A DNA stretch of 64,000 nt from Notospermus geniculatus. Lineage: Eukaryota; Nemertea; Pilidiophora; Heteronemertea; Lineidae. The notes below the pieces were generated by a model that did no database searches, had not been told where the DNA came from, and saw only the letters and a program-made list of their open reading frames with translations. The translations under genes were made by a program, and so were the position numbers. The DNA is taken from the NCBI GenBank assembly GCA_002633025.1, contig NMRB01000012.1, forward strand, positions 461,114-525,113, given 5' to 3'. Below are positions 1 through 27,845 of the stretch, one piece after another (position 1 is the first letter of the stretch; every line of letters begins with the position of its first letter).

Positions 1-1824
1 GAGAGACATTTGCTTTTGCACAGGATTAATTGATTGATTTCAGGCATGTTAATAACAGTATGTTCTGACTTAATGGATGACCCGTCTCAGATGAGTGTGA
101 TATCTTAGAAATGGCAGAGTCCGCCTCAGACATTCCTTTCACTAAGTTCCTATTACAAAAACATTATTGAGCTGCTTCTGCTAATTGGGAACGCTAATTG
201 ATATCTGTCTTGTCATGAATAAGTCTGGTTCTTACATCCACATGGTGAACCGACTCTGCAGTACAGATGACTTGGTATATGACCTAGCGGTGAGATTGGG
301 ACCCAATCTATTCTAATTTCTGCTGGTTTTGCCTTGTCTCTGTGGAAGATGTGCAAAACGAAAAGGCATGTCACTGTCAGGTATTTGCATTGACAGATTT
401 CAACATCTGAGCCTGAAGTTGAAAGGCAGGCAGGGTAATTCAATAAAACCCAGCGTTGTTCTGTGATGAGTTAATCACAATTCTTGGCTTTAGACCAGTT
501 CGCAAACTAAGCTTATCAAGAGCTGGTTTATGATATTCCTGATTAGTTGTCTACATTCAGCTCAGGTATAATTGGACAAGGCATGCCCTGGATCTAAACA
601 GCGACATTGACATTTGAGGAACACTCCCTGATGCGGCAAGTTCATCAAAACTGCAAAAGATTTCTGAAGTCCTTTCAAAAATTAAGTGGTATCTGCCATG
701 ATGTTCGTGCTCTAATCGACTGCTTGTCGCCTGTCGAGGTGGGGAGAAGTGTGGCGACAGAATAGATATTTGTAAAATTTATGTGTAAAGGGCTCGAAGC
801 CTCGAGGAAAACTCCTTGCAATAGATTTATTGATCAGTTAAAGTATTGATTGATAACAGATAACAGATCAATCATAATGGTCCCAAATGATTGTGCTAAT
901 CGATCATGCTGCTGGAGTACACTCGTATTGCAAAGTTGAATGCATCATGGTTAACTCATTCTTCTTTGCTTGGTCTTTTAAAACCAGACAGCATTGTTCT
1001 TCTTAGCATAAAATATGACGCTGACTGAGTTCGTTCTAGTTAAGCCTGATTGCATGGTTTGGGAAGGGTAGTAAATGGGCATAAATTTGTGGAAAATGAA
1101 CTTTTTCTTGAAAAGTTTAAAGAAAATTTAGTTTGAGTTAACAACACAAAACAAAAAATAGGTTGGCATGATATTTCGTTTCTTCGTGCAAGTTCTCAAT
1201 AATGTCAAAACTAGCATTCAGAGGTATCAGCATACCCTGTGCCCCTTCAGTTGTTGGTTTTAGATTCTGCTATATGATGAAGGCCTTTTCTACAGAAAAC
1301 AAGATGTTAACCAGTAGAATTAGAACTTGAGATCATTTGTCAATACAAAATTGCAAGTCTGTTCTCCTCAAGATAAGCGTCAATATTTTTCCGCTCAATT
1401 TGACCACACCTAACTTCCTATATCAATCAATTGTCACTCAATGCATCACCTTCATCATCGATGTCACTGTCATTTGCACTGGCAGCTGCAACAGAACGTT
1501 GACATTTGTTGGAAGACAATGAAGACAAATTACTAACGTTGAATTATTAATTGGAGATTTTCTTGGCTTCATACCTCTTTATTCAGTTGTCTACCTCTAT
1601 GTCTTCCTCCAAATTGAGCTAGGCCTACGTCATGCACAGGGCATCATGAAGGAAATCGGTCGACTTGTTCGAAGACCAGTGTGGTGCACAAGTTCATCTC
1701 ATTAAAAGAATTGTTTCAATGTATCATTGTACCCTGTCTGCCGTTAGTTAATTCTTTCATTGAAATCCTTTCTTTTCATCCAATTCTAGTCAGTTAGCTG
1801 ACCATTTTCTCTTTCTTCTTTCAG
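1..1824 (+). other. Intron of the B56 gene
   Basis: No exon could be recognised on either strand. The stretch ends in a pyrimidine-rich acceptor (CTTTCTTCTTTCAG) before the exon at 1825, so it is read as the intron that separates the missing N-terminal exons from the visible part of the B56 gene. Confidence 0.6.
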
Positions 1825-16017
<14,193 letters not shown>

Positions 16018-16143
16018 GATTGTTTCAAAATGGGGATGCGGCCGTCCGAATGGGGGATATCTGGGCTTAGCGCTGAACTACATACGGACTGGCTACTTGC
16101 CACAGCGTATGCTCACACCTCCTGCATTTCCCACTCTTGTATG

Positions 16144-16149
16144 AATAAA
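16144..16149 (+). terminator. Candidate polyadenylation signal of the B56 gene
   Basis: AATAAA lies about 130 bases after the B56 stop codon at 16017. Other candidates follow (for example around 18750), so the 3' UTR may be longer. Confidence 0.35.
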
Positions 16150-19100
16150 CATTATGGGACCAGTCCAGTTGCTAAGGCACATTTCAAGAGACTGATGATG
16201 ATTTTCCTATTGAATCAACACTGCTAGATGTTTCCTTATCACTTGATTTCTTGAAAATGGTTTTTATCGAGGATTTTGTTGGAGATGCGTGTGCCTAAAT
16301 ACTAACTACCAATCACATGCTAACATTTCCCTCAAAAAACAACATTGGTTAACCTTGATAAAAATTTAAGTTCCGGTACATTTTTCTCGTGGTGAATAAT
16401 ATTTTGAAGATGGAGTGGAATTTTTCAAATCAAGTAATGGAAATTAATAGAGTGTAGGATTCAGGAGAGAATGGAGACACCACTGATAGACCTTGCTACC
16501 AGTTTTGATACCTCAGCAGAAAATTGTTGTCAGTCTGGTCAGTCAGCTCACAAAGGACAGAGCTTTTGATTAACATTTGTAACAATAACTTAAAGTATGT
16601 TCACCGATTAAAAAATGGTGTTGAAATTGAAACACAGCATCAACCTTGTTGGTCAACATGGCTTAGTCCTTTATGGGTTGTGCTGATCAGCTTGTGAACT
16701 AGGCTCCTTGACGTAAAAGCACCCAAGTAAGTTATATTTGTCATGCTAACCTATGACTAGAGGGATCACGTGCCGATTAGTTCTTGTGGTACCCAGCTGT
16801 TGTCATCTTTGCTTCATATGATCACATGGTGTGTAAAGTTTCCTTGACCCTTCTTGGTCATAATGTGCGTGCCTCTGTATCAGAATAAATGACGTACCGG
16901 AATCAACATCAACTCCAAGAAACTTGGATCAAAAGTAATGTACCGGTATGGTGAAGAAAATGAAATGGTTTTCTGTTGCAGCTGAGTCAAGTTTGAATAT
17001 TTCTGGATGGAATTTGGAAATCAGAGTGTAAGGAAGGCTTCAGTTCCGTTGATTCTGATTCCAAACTCATTCCAGAATGACAGAAGGAAAAAATTGAAGT
17101 CTGAAAACATAGCAACATGTACGTGAACTTGGCAACTCAGGCTTTTTCAGAGGCTCCACAATATTACCAAGAATTTGTTTAAATGTTCCGACAATTCGTT
17201 ACTGCTGAGATAGCGTTGTGTTCGGGTTTGACCCTGCTAGTACTAGTCATTGTGTAGCTGGTGTCCAGTATGCTGCCCATGGCCTGAGTGTACACCCTTT
17301 GACATGAAATAACATGATTGGCGCACTGTGACAACTGCAAAAGTAGCAGTCAGGGTCCACTCTTTCTGGTCTGTTGTGACTGGTGAAGATCCGAGTTAAT
17401 GACCTACAGTCCAGCTTGTTTTCTATTGTGGTAACAGGTCCTGGATGTAAAGGAGGGATAAAAAGCTAGCTTGGTTACATCTAGTTGAGGAGATTGGAAA
17501 CTTATGCCCATCTAATGGCAGACAATGTAGGCATGTCTGTGCCAGTGCCTTAGTCAACCACTTTGCTGATGTAGAAAATAGAGTAGATTCTGATATTGAA
17601 ACGACCAAGTCAGTCACTGTGTGTATATATGGATTGGTACCTACTCTTTGTCATGATGGGTCCTAAAATCGGAAGTCATGTGGAAAATTATTTTCTCAAC
17701 ACCGGTAAATTTTCTGGTCTTGGAAAGAAAACAAGATGGCCACAAGTAAATGAAGTCATTTGGAAATCTATTATGATCAAATCATGCAAAATTACTGTTG
17801 TTTTCAGTGTGAATATCTTGAGTTCGAGTGATTCGAAAGTTGGGAATACAAGTGTATATATCTTGACTTTCCTTGGGGATTAGTCGGGTTCAAAAATTGT
17901 TGATCATGATTCTCTGTTGTCCTAATTTGCTAACTTCAGATTTGTGGAGAAAAATCATGATCTTGATGAGAACTGGGGAAATATACTACAGTACTGTGCT
18001 TGAAAGGAATGGCAGTCTTCATTTGCATTGGTGATTGACTGCTAAATACATTACGTGGTGTTTAAAGCAGTGTTCATCTAGATTGAAGATTCTATATTTT
18101 CTCCTCAGTAGGCCTACATTGTATAACAATGTATGAAGTGATATTCACCTTGGCTGAGAATTGTGTAATACATTACCTGATGTCCAGGCAGAGGATTTGC
18201 TTGATGCATTGCTTGATGTATGGGGTTGCAATGTGCATTTACGTTGTGGACAGTGGTCTGTATTACAGCATGTGAAGGAGAATGAATCATCAATCTTGAT
18301 TTGACTGCTTGTGCATCACACGATGTATTCTGTACATAGTCTAGAGTCCTGTACTTTTTCGAACAGGAAAAGAGACGGATGGCTCACAGCGACAAATCAC
18401 ACTGTTTCATATTATGTATAGTTTAGTTGTGCCAAGTGTTGTGGGCCACCCATCAGCTGTACATTTTATATATAAAACAGATGAAAATTTGAAAGAAAAT
18501 TGGTGGAACAGGCTACTCATTTAAGGGCTGTAATCAACGTGTGATTGATCCGCGGCTGTTCTTTTATCATGTCCTCATCACCACAATACTGCAGTCATTT
18601 CACAATATCATTGATGTTATGTAATATGTTGACCTATCTATTTATTAACACAACTCTCTGTTATGCGATGTGTATCAACTGTATTGATAAAAAATAAGTA
18701 TGTGTAGAAGAAGCAGACAGTAGAGTCCAAGATCTGTTTAAAATCTATGATTAATAAAAATTGTGGGGATGATGATGATAATCACAATACTATTGTAAGA
18801 CTTGTTTACATGTGGTTTCGATATATTATTTTATCTTTGAATAAAACTACTAATTTTCTTTGTAGCATTTGTATTATATTGAAGCAATAAGTTGTAATAT
18901 AGTTTTCTTTCACAGTGTAGCGGAGAACTCTGAAGCTGCGATTGATTGGTCGCCGTGGACGATCTCGAGCTTGTTTTACACCCCTGTAATTCGGACAAAT
19001 TCTCGACTGCGATTTTCTATCGTCTCGTGCAGTTTTGGTGTGACACTGTTTTTCCACAGATATTCGGTTTAATAAAACTTGAAGAAGAGGCCATAGTCAT

Positions 19101-22055
19101 CAATATCCTTGCAAAACTTAACCCATCCCAGTGAATTTAACTTGCAACTCGTGAGGTGGCTGCCAAATCCTCTTTAACTACATTCGGCTGTCTTTGGTGG
19201 GAATGCTACATCCTTGGGTAGTCAGTGGTTCTCTGTGTTCACTCGACTCCCTTTGTCATCAAGCAGACCCTGCCATAAAATCCAGTCTGGTTGTTGCCTC
19301 TCATTCCATGAGCGAAAATCATCTTCTAACATCTGCTCTGATGGACAGATGACATGGCCTCTTTATGGTTTTATAACCAACTGAATGTCCCACCAGTTCT
19401 GGACCATATCTCTGGGTTTCATTTTGTACATAGGATTCACTGAAATTTTCTTCAGTGGCCAACAGTTCTGAGCAGGTGTGATTTAGGTGTCCACTGTTAA
19501 AAGACAACCCTGTTCAAATTTCAGATTCAATGACTCGAATGGTCGCAGTTTTCAAAATTGCGGCTTTCTATGGATTTAGTTGCACAAATGAGATTTGAGG
19601 AGGGTTGCTTTTACTGCTGTCTGTGATTATATTGCACTGGGTTATGAATTTTCAGATCAGTTGCTTTGAATCATTTGAGTTGCTGAACTTCTCTAATGGC
19701 TGAAGGTTTCTTGAAAACAGATATTGCCTATCCTGCCCAGAATCTTAGAACAATGTGCTACTCTACTCGGACATATCTGGTGAATTTATAATCCAATGCT
19801 CTTGACTGCTCAAGTTTCATATCTCCAATGAGGTTGAGGAAGGTATGGAAATGGGTTTGCTCAAGTAAATTCATCTGGCTCAGAAGAATAACACGAAAAT
19901 TGTGTATAAACATTGATAAGATGGGGAAATGTTGCTTCTCAAGATTGTTTGACCAATCAATGTGAATTTGCCTGAGAACCTGTGAATATTAAAGTGACTA
20001 CGGTATATACCTTCCTCAACTGTCGAAGAATCCAGAGATTATGTCAAGGCTATTGTAGATAGTTAGCTGCTGGTCAGTGGTATATATCAATAGAAACCTA
20101 ACCAGGTGGTCCAATTTTCTGTGAGATAGCCCAAACTGTAGTTGATCTACAGGGGGCTGTATCTGTTCTGGTCTTTCGATCTGGATCTAGGTTCTCTTGA
20201 GAAAGCTGTCCATAGCTTATTGCACTGCTTCCTCCCTGCCTGCTGAACTTGCTATCTCAGAAATAATGCCCTTGAAGTTTTCATTCCAACCAAACATTCA
20301 ACTTGAGATTTTTTTGGACCTGAAAACCATGCATGAAAACTAAGGTTGTACTTGGTATTGTGAATACAGGACAATACAAATTATGAAAAGAAATACCGGT
20401 AATGATGAAAGGTTATCTTCTTCGTGACATTCTAATAATGACGGCAAGATCTTCTGAAACAGACCTGTGGATAATTGTCAACTTTCCTCAGGTTGCTACA
20501 TATGTTTATGTGAAGAGGACATATTTTGAGATGGCTATAGTGGCAACTTTACACGATGCATACCACCTCCTATTAATGGTATTTCATTGATTGTTTGTCA
20601 GTAAGATCTTGTTTTTTTTTCTGTTGCATGTCTTATCGTTGTCATGCTGGAGAAAATTTGAAGAAAAAAATGTAAAAATAAAATGCAGATGTCCATTTAC
20701 AGAATGTTTAGTTGATGTTCCTTTATATTTGACTTCCCAGGTTCGCCGGTTTACTGTTCTAGGGCTGTGGGGTAATCGTAATGATACCCCCGCTATAAAC
20801 TGTTCTCTTTCTTTTGATGTTTACGGTCTTGGGCAAGACACTTGGCCATGTTGAGGCTGTGGATGCCTAGGAGTGCAAGATGAAAAATCATAATTCAAAG
20901 GTCTTCTGTACCGGGCCTGTGTCAGTATTACGCAACAGAGCAAGGGAGAAGAGCAGAAGATATCAAAAGCATCTCCCACACAAATAGGTTGAACTTCGTT
21001 ATTTATGATAATCTTCAAAATTATAGGGGTCAGTTTCCTCGTGACGAAGGGATGATACATGGCTTTTTATTCCCCTGTTGCACGATACTCGTCCCCAGTA
21101 TAGCTACCTGGCCATAGGTAGTGGGTAGCGGTTTGAAACTGCAGGAAGAGTTTACTGCTGCACATGATAGAGGAGAGATGGCGACTTTTGGCAGCACAGG
21201 TTTTCTGTAGGTGTTAAGGTTTCCTCCTGCTCTGTACATCAATCGGCCAGTAGTGTTTACAGTAAGTAGCATCATCCGTGCATGGCTCAAGTGTATGAGA
21301 ATGACACAGAATTTACCAAGTATGATGAAAATGGTATATTACACCTTGCAATTTTATTGACATTGAAACTGCAGCAATGCATCTTCACCAGAATAACTAG
21401 AGAAAACATTTAGGACAAAATTTTCATATTTTTTGATAAATAAAAACATCAATATACATAACAGATTAATACATGTATGTACAAACAGTGATTAAATGCA
21501 ATCAGCAACTTGTTTGACTGTCGCACCTCCAATCAGCAAGATATGAAATGTCATGAAACTCGCCGAGTGGTGCCGAAGTCAACTAAAGACTGCAATGTAG
21601 CTATGGCATTATGGCGTACTAATTCTGTACATGTACTTCTGTCACAAGGCCATTTATGCAACAATCATTACTTTGACGATGCCACGTTTTGAATCGGCAT
21701 TCAAACATAGGATTCAGAACCGTAGAAGTGTGTTGGACACCTTCTGTGTCCCCTCTGCAAGGCTCAATGAACTGCTCCTAAATGTTTGGACCAGTATTCA
21801 AAAATATTGCGTTCAAATCTAATCATTGTTGAGATTTATTCAATATGTGGTCCAATTTTTCCAGTCTGACCTTTATCCCTGCATTCAAAATGCCTCAGGT
21901 GACAACCGGCATCTTTTGAACCAATATTTGTCTTGCATGGAAAGGAACTACCAAGCCTAAGCATCTCAATCATTTCTAGTCCACTGACTTCTGAATATTA
22001 CACATATTGCACATTACCAAAGGCAGCCTCTCTTGACATTGAAGCCATTACTTAT
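16150..22055. other. Long region between convergent genes B56 and SIRT2
   Basis: This holds the 3' flanks of two convergent genes. No exon with family similarity was found on either strand. The block around 18910-19060 is richer in GC than its surroundings and ends near an AATAAA at 19072, but no product was recognised. AATAAA in minus orientation at 21353-21358 could end the SIRT2 transcript. Confidence 0.5.
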
Positions 22056-25000
22056 TCAGTGTTTAGTTGATCCTTTCTTCTTAGGTGATTCAGTGCCCTT
22101 AGATGTGGCTGTAGGCCTAGTCGTCTCTTTTTCAGCTGCATCAATCCGCGCATGCTCCTCTTTGACCAATGCCCGCAATTCATCCTGGCAAGAGAGAAGG
22201 GTAGATTGAATGAATCATATGCGCTGTTCAGTGTACTCGTTTGGGGAGGGGGGCAGTTAGAGAATGGATCTGTTTAAAGTGTCCTGACACCTGGTCCAAA
22301 TAGTATTTTGATACTTAACGGACAATCTACCGACTGTGATGATTTGAATGAATGAGACGACTCGGTATCTTACCCCCCATCCCAGGGCATCTGCCAGTGC
22401 ATAGCTGCCATCATCACAAGTACCTCCCCAGAACACGTCCCTGAAGGCATAAAAAGTAATGATAAAACTTGGTGAGATATTGTCCTGAAGAAATCATAGT
22501 AGAAACATAAATTTGCAAAGCTCATTTAGTCAAGAAGTGTAGATGCACACCTTACAGTGTACATAGATGAGTCATGGTGGTTCATAACAAGCTTGGTCAT
22601 GGAACATGGCAGGCCTATCCAACAAGCTCAAATTACAAAACTATCATTCAAATGCATAAACCATGAGTCTACTTCTTTACCTGTAATTGTCCTCATCATC
22701 AAATTGTAACCCAGAACCCATCCCTAGCAAAGTCAGTAGGGGATCAGATTGCTGAAAACCAGAGTGCAACATGTAAAGTTAATAGCAACGAGTTTGTGAG
22801 TTGGACTTGGCATGAACACTTGTTTTTTCTCCCCAGCCTGGCTTTTCAGTAGGTCAAGATATGGCAACAGGGATTGATGATGCTCTTTGATAAAGTGGTG
22901 AAAATCTGTAGAAATATGATACAACAATATTAATATCAACTCCTGCAGAAATAGAAGTTAATGTATTATGAAATTGGTTTCCCCCAAGAAACGAATAAAA
23001 TTCCATTGTGGTAAAATATCCCAAAAATAAAAAGTTAACCAGTTCTTACCCCACTTTTTTCCAAATTTATGTAGAGTCTTGGAGTTGTATGTGGTACTTG
23101 GCTCACCATGGAAGCAAATGGCTGCACTGCCAAAGAAGTTCCCATGATGATCAGTAAGTCACATTTTGGCATATCCTGGAAGTTAAACACAACAAATGTG
23201 AACGACAAGAATCCTTCAGCGAATAAGACGAAACGCTTAGGCCTACCGGTAAGTCAAGTAATGACAGTAAGAGTGGGATGAGGACGGAACTAGAAAATTG
23301 CAAGTGCTGTGAGATTCAGTGGTAATAAACTACATGTACAAATTGCCACAAGAACAGTACATATACATGTACTTACATTCTGAACACTTGAAAAGAACTT
23401 GGTTGGCAGGGCTTCTCCGAAGAATACAATGTCTGAAATCACGAGAAAATTACATCAAATTTCTTGTAAATATGTGAAATCTTTTCGAATATTTGACTCA
23501 AAGAGAACGAACTCACCTGGTTTTACGACACCATCACAGTCCTCCTGCTCACACTTTGGCAGGATGTCAGAGAATATCTTCTCTGAAAAGTAAGTCACTA
23601 TACCTCAGTGTCAGTCTACAACTTCAAATGTGACAAAAACTGCTGTGATTGGAAAAACTAATTGAGAATTTGATCCTGTGTATCCAAGCCCAGTTCCCCT
23701 CACCTTCAACATCATTGTTGGTGGCAAAATACCATACGTGTGCCGTGATCATCTATAATGCAACCTGGAATGCAATGCTATAATGCAATGCTGGAACATC
23801 CACTTCTTTCAACTTCGCATGGACCAAGCTGTCTTTCATCACTACACTGCTCTATAGGTACACCCTTGCTTACCTTTTATCCAGTCCTGTGTGTAGCTCT
23901 TGCGACATTTTAAACAGTGTGATATGTGGAAAGACCCATGTGCTTCAATGATCTTACCAGTTGGGATCCCTGCCACTCTTTCTAAAGTGTCAATATTCTG
24001 GAACAGAATGGAGGTTCATTTCAAATGAGGAGTAGTTTGTTCCATTTAGAGATGTTACGTTTGTGATATCAGAAAAAAGAATATGTTGAATTAGGAGCTG
24101 AGTGCCGAAACTCTGTCACTGTAGCTCTATAGACTGTATTGGACAAATCAAATGAATGGCAGGAGAAAATCAGAGAGCCCAGAGAAAATTTGTACTCTCA
24201 CAGAAAGTCACCATTTCTCTCCCTGAGGAGAGGATTGAACAGGGGATTGAACCCAAAACCCCAGAGGAGGCAGGTATCGATGTTTCCACTTTGCCAATCT
24301 GACAGCTCACATGATCCTCGTAACAGAACATGCTCTCTTACAAAATGACAGAACTGTTAACATATTTTAGCTGAAGACTCACCTGTGTGAACAGTTTTCT
24401 TAGCATCCCCTTCTCATGTACCAGTCTCATGAAATAATGACAAGGGGTTGGCTGAAAACATGTAAAGGGAAGGATTATTTTATGGTTGAGATTCTCTGAC
24501 TACATGTAGATGCAAGGTTCAACCATATTTAACAGTTCACGTTTGTTGGTACTTATTTCTATTCTAGCAGATCCCATGATGTGCCACGCTTTATTAGCCC
24601 GCATTGGCAACAAAATTTGGAAAAAACGGTTGTCACTCACCTTCAGCCCATAGGATGGCCAGAGTTCTTTAGCAAGTGCAAAGAAAGGTTCAGGATTGTG
24701 CTATAATAAACAAAGAGGTGAATTAAGAAAATGCAGGTTTTTACTGCTTTCTGTCAGATGAAATGACTTGGGACTTTTAACAAGCGCAGTAATTGTGACA
24801 TGCGAAACTATCTATATTATATGAGCCATTTGAGAAAATGGTACTGGAGTTCAGCAAAAATTCACCTTGAAGTAGGAAATATCGAAAATAGCCATTGGAT
24901 CTGGGAGATTGTACTTCTCAAGGTTGTCATAAAGTCCTGTTCCAGGGCTACGGAAATCCGGGATACCAGCAGCTGAAATTCCAAAGCTAAAACTTAGGAG

Positions 25001-25760
25001 AGAATTTGGCAAGTTATTTTGTGTTTTATATGCTGTAGATTAAAATATACATGTAGATAGCAAATGGGATATTCTGTCAGTAATGGAAAACAACTTGGAC
25101 AAAAATTTAAATGCCTGTCATATCATTTGCCACTTGTTTTCCAAAACCATCTCTAGCACTTACACGTCGATATCCCAGCACCAGTCATGAAGATGACATT
25201 GTTGCACTTGCCACTTTTAAGATACGTGATGATGCCATCAAAGTCCACAGTATCAAGAATTTGTTCTGGTTTCTCCTTCTCTTCTAGATTAACGCCCTTG
25301 GCAAATTTTTTCCGCAGGAATTCCACTGAAATAGGAGCACATCAAAGTAGGGTATACTCCTGTGTTGCACCAACACTTTTTTCATAGTTCAGAGATTTGT
25401 AGATGAGTCATGTGAATTTACAGTGGTTTTGGAATGTTCTCTTCCAGCCAATGCTCAACTGTATTGTGTGTCCCTGCAAGGTAACTTGACAACTTGCAAC
25501 CTGAAAAGTGTTTCTGAAGGTTTACTTACTTGCAGAGTCTCCTTCCTCCTGAAAACCAAAGCAATAAATATTGGTCTATTTATGATACTGTACTACTTTG
25601 TCAACATAAATGCTATTTTTTGTCACTAGGCCTACTCAATGTCACATGACTCGTTTTTTACACTCAGATTCCATCTTGTATCAAAATGTTCAGCTCAGTT
25701 TTTTGGACAGTGTACCCACCTCATCCTCATCTTCCTCCTTTTTTCTTCCACCAGGGGAAC
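22056..25760 (-). CDS. SIRT2: SIRT2-type NAD-dependent protein deacylase (first exon not found)
   Basis: A class I sirtuin that removes acyl groups from lysine using NAD. Exons in transcript order: 25720-25760, 25530-25548, 25164-25325, 24866-24972, 24641-24700, 24383-24451, 23874-23997, 23517-23582, 23377-23432, 23050-23175, 22681-22751, 22374-22440, 22056-22184. All phases agree and give about 364 residues. Visible motifs are the NAD-binding [31 protein letters not shown], the catalytic histidine in [30 protein letters not shown] and the C-terminal [14 protein letters not shown]. The C-terminus has a short lysine-rich tail. The acidic first exon seen ([13 protein letters not shown]) starts at an acceptor in phase 1, so at least one upstream exon holds the start. 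I could not place it between 25765 and 26500. The four zinc cysteines are present, but their spacing is unusual (see findings). Confidence 0.95.
24242..24296 (-). repeat. tRNA-like Pol III promoter, probable SINE head, in a SIRT2 intron
   Basis: On the minus strand an A-box-like TGGCAAAGTGG (24286-24296) is followed by a B-box-like GGTTCAATCCC (near 24243-24254) at tRNA-like spacing. No complete cloverleaf can be drawn, so a tRNA-derived SINE or a decayed tRNA copy fits better than a functional tRNA. Confidence 0.45.
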
Positions 25761-26860
25761 CTAGAAAAAATAAGCGCCCTCTTCAGTAACATCAAAATTA
25801 CAATGTAGTGATGCCTCTTGTCAATCAATGCACTTGGCCCAAAAGATGATTTAGTTCACTTTGACAGGTCACTGACACGAAACTGTCAAACCTTAGAGCC
25901 GCCGGGCGTGACCTGTCATGCTGGGCCCCAAGACTATGCTATGGGGGCGTGGTCATGGTATGGAGTTGAAATCAGGCACTTGTAAGTTGTTGTCAGACAT
26001 GACATAGGGCCATAGGCCTACGGCGTCTCTAGTCGTCATCTTGGCGCCTCTACTCTAGCATGTCTAGACCCCTATAAGTATAAGCTCTATCAACGACAAT
26101 CATCAGAAGCCTAGCTAGACATGCCAATTTTCTCATCATCTGTATAATCAAGGAGAGACAAGAGAAGAGGGAGGGGCGTGTTCTTGGTGTTCAACAAGTC
26201 AACATACAATTTCCAAAAGGTCTGGTTCCACTGACTGACGACAGACGGCGCTCGTCGGGAAATGGAACCAGGAAACTGGGCTGGATGAACCTCGTACATT
26301 CGTGATCGAAGCACAGAATAAGCGTCAAATCAATGTGAATTTTGGTAAGACTCTTTTTCTAACATATGACGCTCTTTTTTCAACAAAATGATACTCATGA
26401 ATTGACTAAAAATACTGGATTTAGAAGACGAAACACAGAAACCTGCAGCAGCCATCGTCGTTGTTGTTGTCGTTGTATTTATCTCCTTCGACTAATTCCA
26501 CCCACGCCGTTTTTACCTTGTCGGCGACAAACGCGACGTCAACGATTTCTTATGTCTTGTGTCCTGTTTTGGTTTCTCGTTCTGATGAAACAGACGGGAG
26601 GGGGCGTCTCCATTTATCACCATTGTCCCAGGATGGTCGCTGGACTTGAGAATGTATTGTAGTGGAGTTACCGTCTGAAGGCCGAATCAAGTATTTGGTA
26701 TTGGGCCTGTTGGGGAAAAGCCCACCTCATACTACTCATGTTCCTTTCTTCGCGGATGGGGTCTTTTAGTTGCCTTTGCAAAGGCACAGGGTTCAAGGCA
26801 CCATGCAAGGCTAGGCTACTCTCCCATGTGACGGACTGAAGAGCCATGGATGCAGACTTA

Positions 26861-26942
26861 ATCCCGTATGATCCGGGATTCGAACCCAGGACCCACCTCT
26901 TGCTAAGCAGACGTGATAACATATCGACTATCATGGTAGTCC
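26861..26942 (-). repeat. tRNA-Ala-like SINE head or tRNA pseudogene
   Basis: Read on the minus strand there is a perfect A box, TAGTCGATATG (26920-26930), an anticodon loop CTTAGCA as in tRNA-Ala(AGC), and a perfect B box GGTTCGAATCC (26876-26886) inside a pairing T arm (CTGGG/CCCGG). The sequences where the acceptor stem should be do not pair in the normal register, so this is probably the tRNA-derived head of a SINE. Confidence 0.6.
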
Positions 26943-27044
26943 TCAACTCAATTAGGGGTGGAGATTCACTCGAGGCAGTCCCTCCCCGGGACACAACTCC
27001 AGCATCGAGTTGGTGAACGCAACAAATACTACACTCATTGACGT

Positions 27045-27050
27045 TTTATT
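27045..27050 (-). terminator. Candidate polyadenylation signal of the dioxygenase gene
   Basis: AATAAA on the minus strand, about 0.8 kb past the stop codon at 27846. No nearer canonical hexamer was noticed, so the assignment is weak. Confidence 0.25.
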
Positions 27051-27616
27051 GGTGGCCGCTGACTATGACACTGAGGCAGCGCTGAGCCACTTACATTTAA
27101 AAAACGAAACATATCACTGATTGATAGTAAATTGCAGCAAGGGGTGTTTAAGTAAGAACGAATGAATCACGAAATACTAATCACGAATTATGCTTAGACA
27201 AGTTCATACAGGCCTACATAAGCTAGTTATGACAGGAGGTGAAAATCGCTTCTCGGGCACTTTTTCCTCGGGGCGAAAAATATCCATTCTAAGAACAACG
27301 AGCTCATATCAAACTATCCGTTTTAAACTCTGAGGAATTGAGGATTGCTGTGCCAAGTTGTAAAGGATTGTTCTGTCAAAGCTCTAGTGTGCCGATTCTC
27401 ATGGACTATAGGCCAAATCTTCATCCATGGTCCAGGGATAACGGTAGAGAACTGGTCTTCTTCACTATTCGGCTGGACTTGATTTCCCTGAAACAATAGT
27501 ACCGGTAAGAGGACCAGAAATGCCACCGGTACGGGAAACAATTCATCATCAATTAAGCACCGCCCGATTGAGGAACCAGCTTGCGGCTCACTGACGAGGG
27601 TTGGTTGTAGGCCTAC

Positions 27617-27746
27617 ATCTGATCTTCCATCCGCACACGCCAACGCGAACCTCCGTCCTTTTGTTCGGTGCTCTCTCCGTGGCATCGAATGGGTGTGGCG
27701 TTCGCGTTTGGCGTTTCGGGGGCTTTGCGAAAACTCCCCATCATCA
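27617..27746 (-). mobile_element. Partial copy of a MITE with TTTTCGCAAAGCCCC ends
   Basis: The right-hand part (GGGGCTTTGCGAAAACTCCC) and the interior (gcatcgaat, and the GTTCGGTGCTCT segment) match, in reverse orientation, the element at 37891-38025. The left end lacks the terminal repeat. It lies just beyond the stop of the dioxygenase gene, so it is probably within its 3' UTR. Confidence 0.6.
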
Positions 27747-27845
27747 GATACAAGTCCCGCGGACGACGGAACTGCCGGGTCATTTTTCAGGGAGATGGGG
27801 AATGCCCCCATCAAATGCGTGGACCTCGTTCTTTGGGCTTGGTGA

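Noticed and set aside
26111-26314. Candidate first exon of SIRT2 (minus strand, 67 codons)
   Set aside because: No donor in the phase needed to join the exon at 25760, and no sirtuin-like N-terminus.
26330-26450. Alternative SIRT2 start reading MAAAGFCVSSSK on the minus strand
   Set aside because: The frame closes after 41 codons and lacks a donor in the right phase, so it cannot be connected to the gene.
26861-26942. Functional tRNA-Ala gene
   Set aside because: A and B boxes and the T arm are good, but the acceptor stem does not pair in the canonical register.
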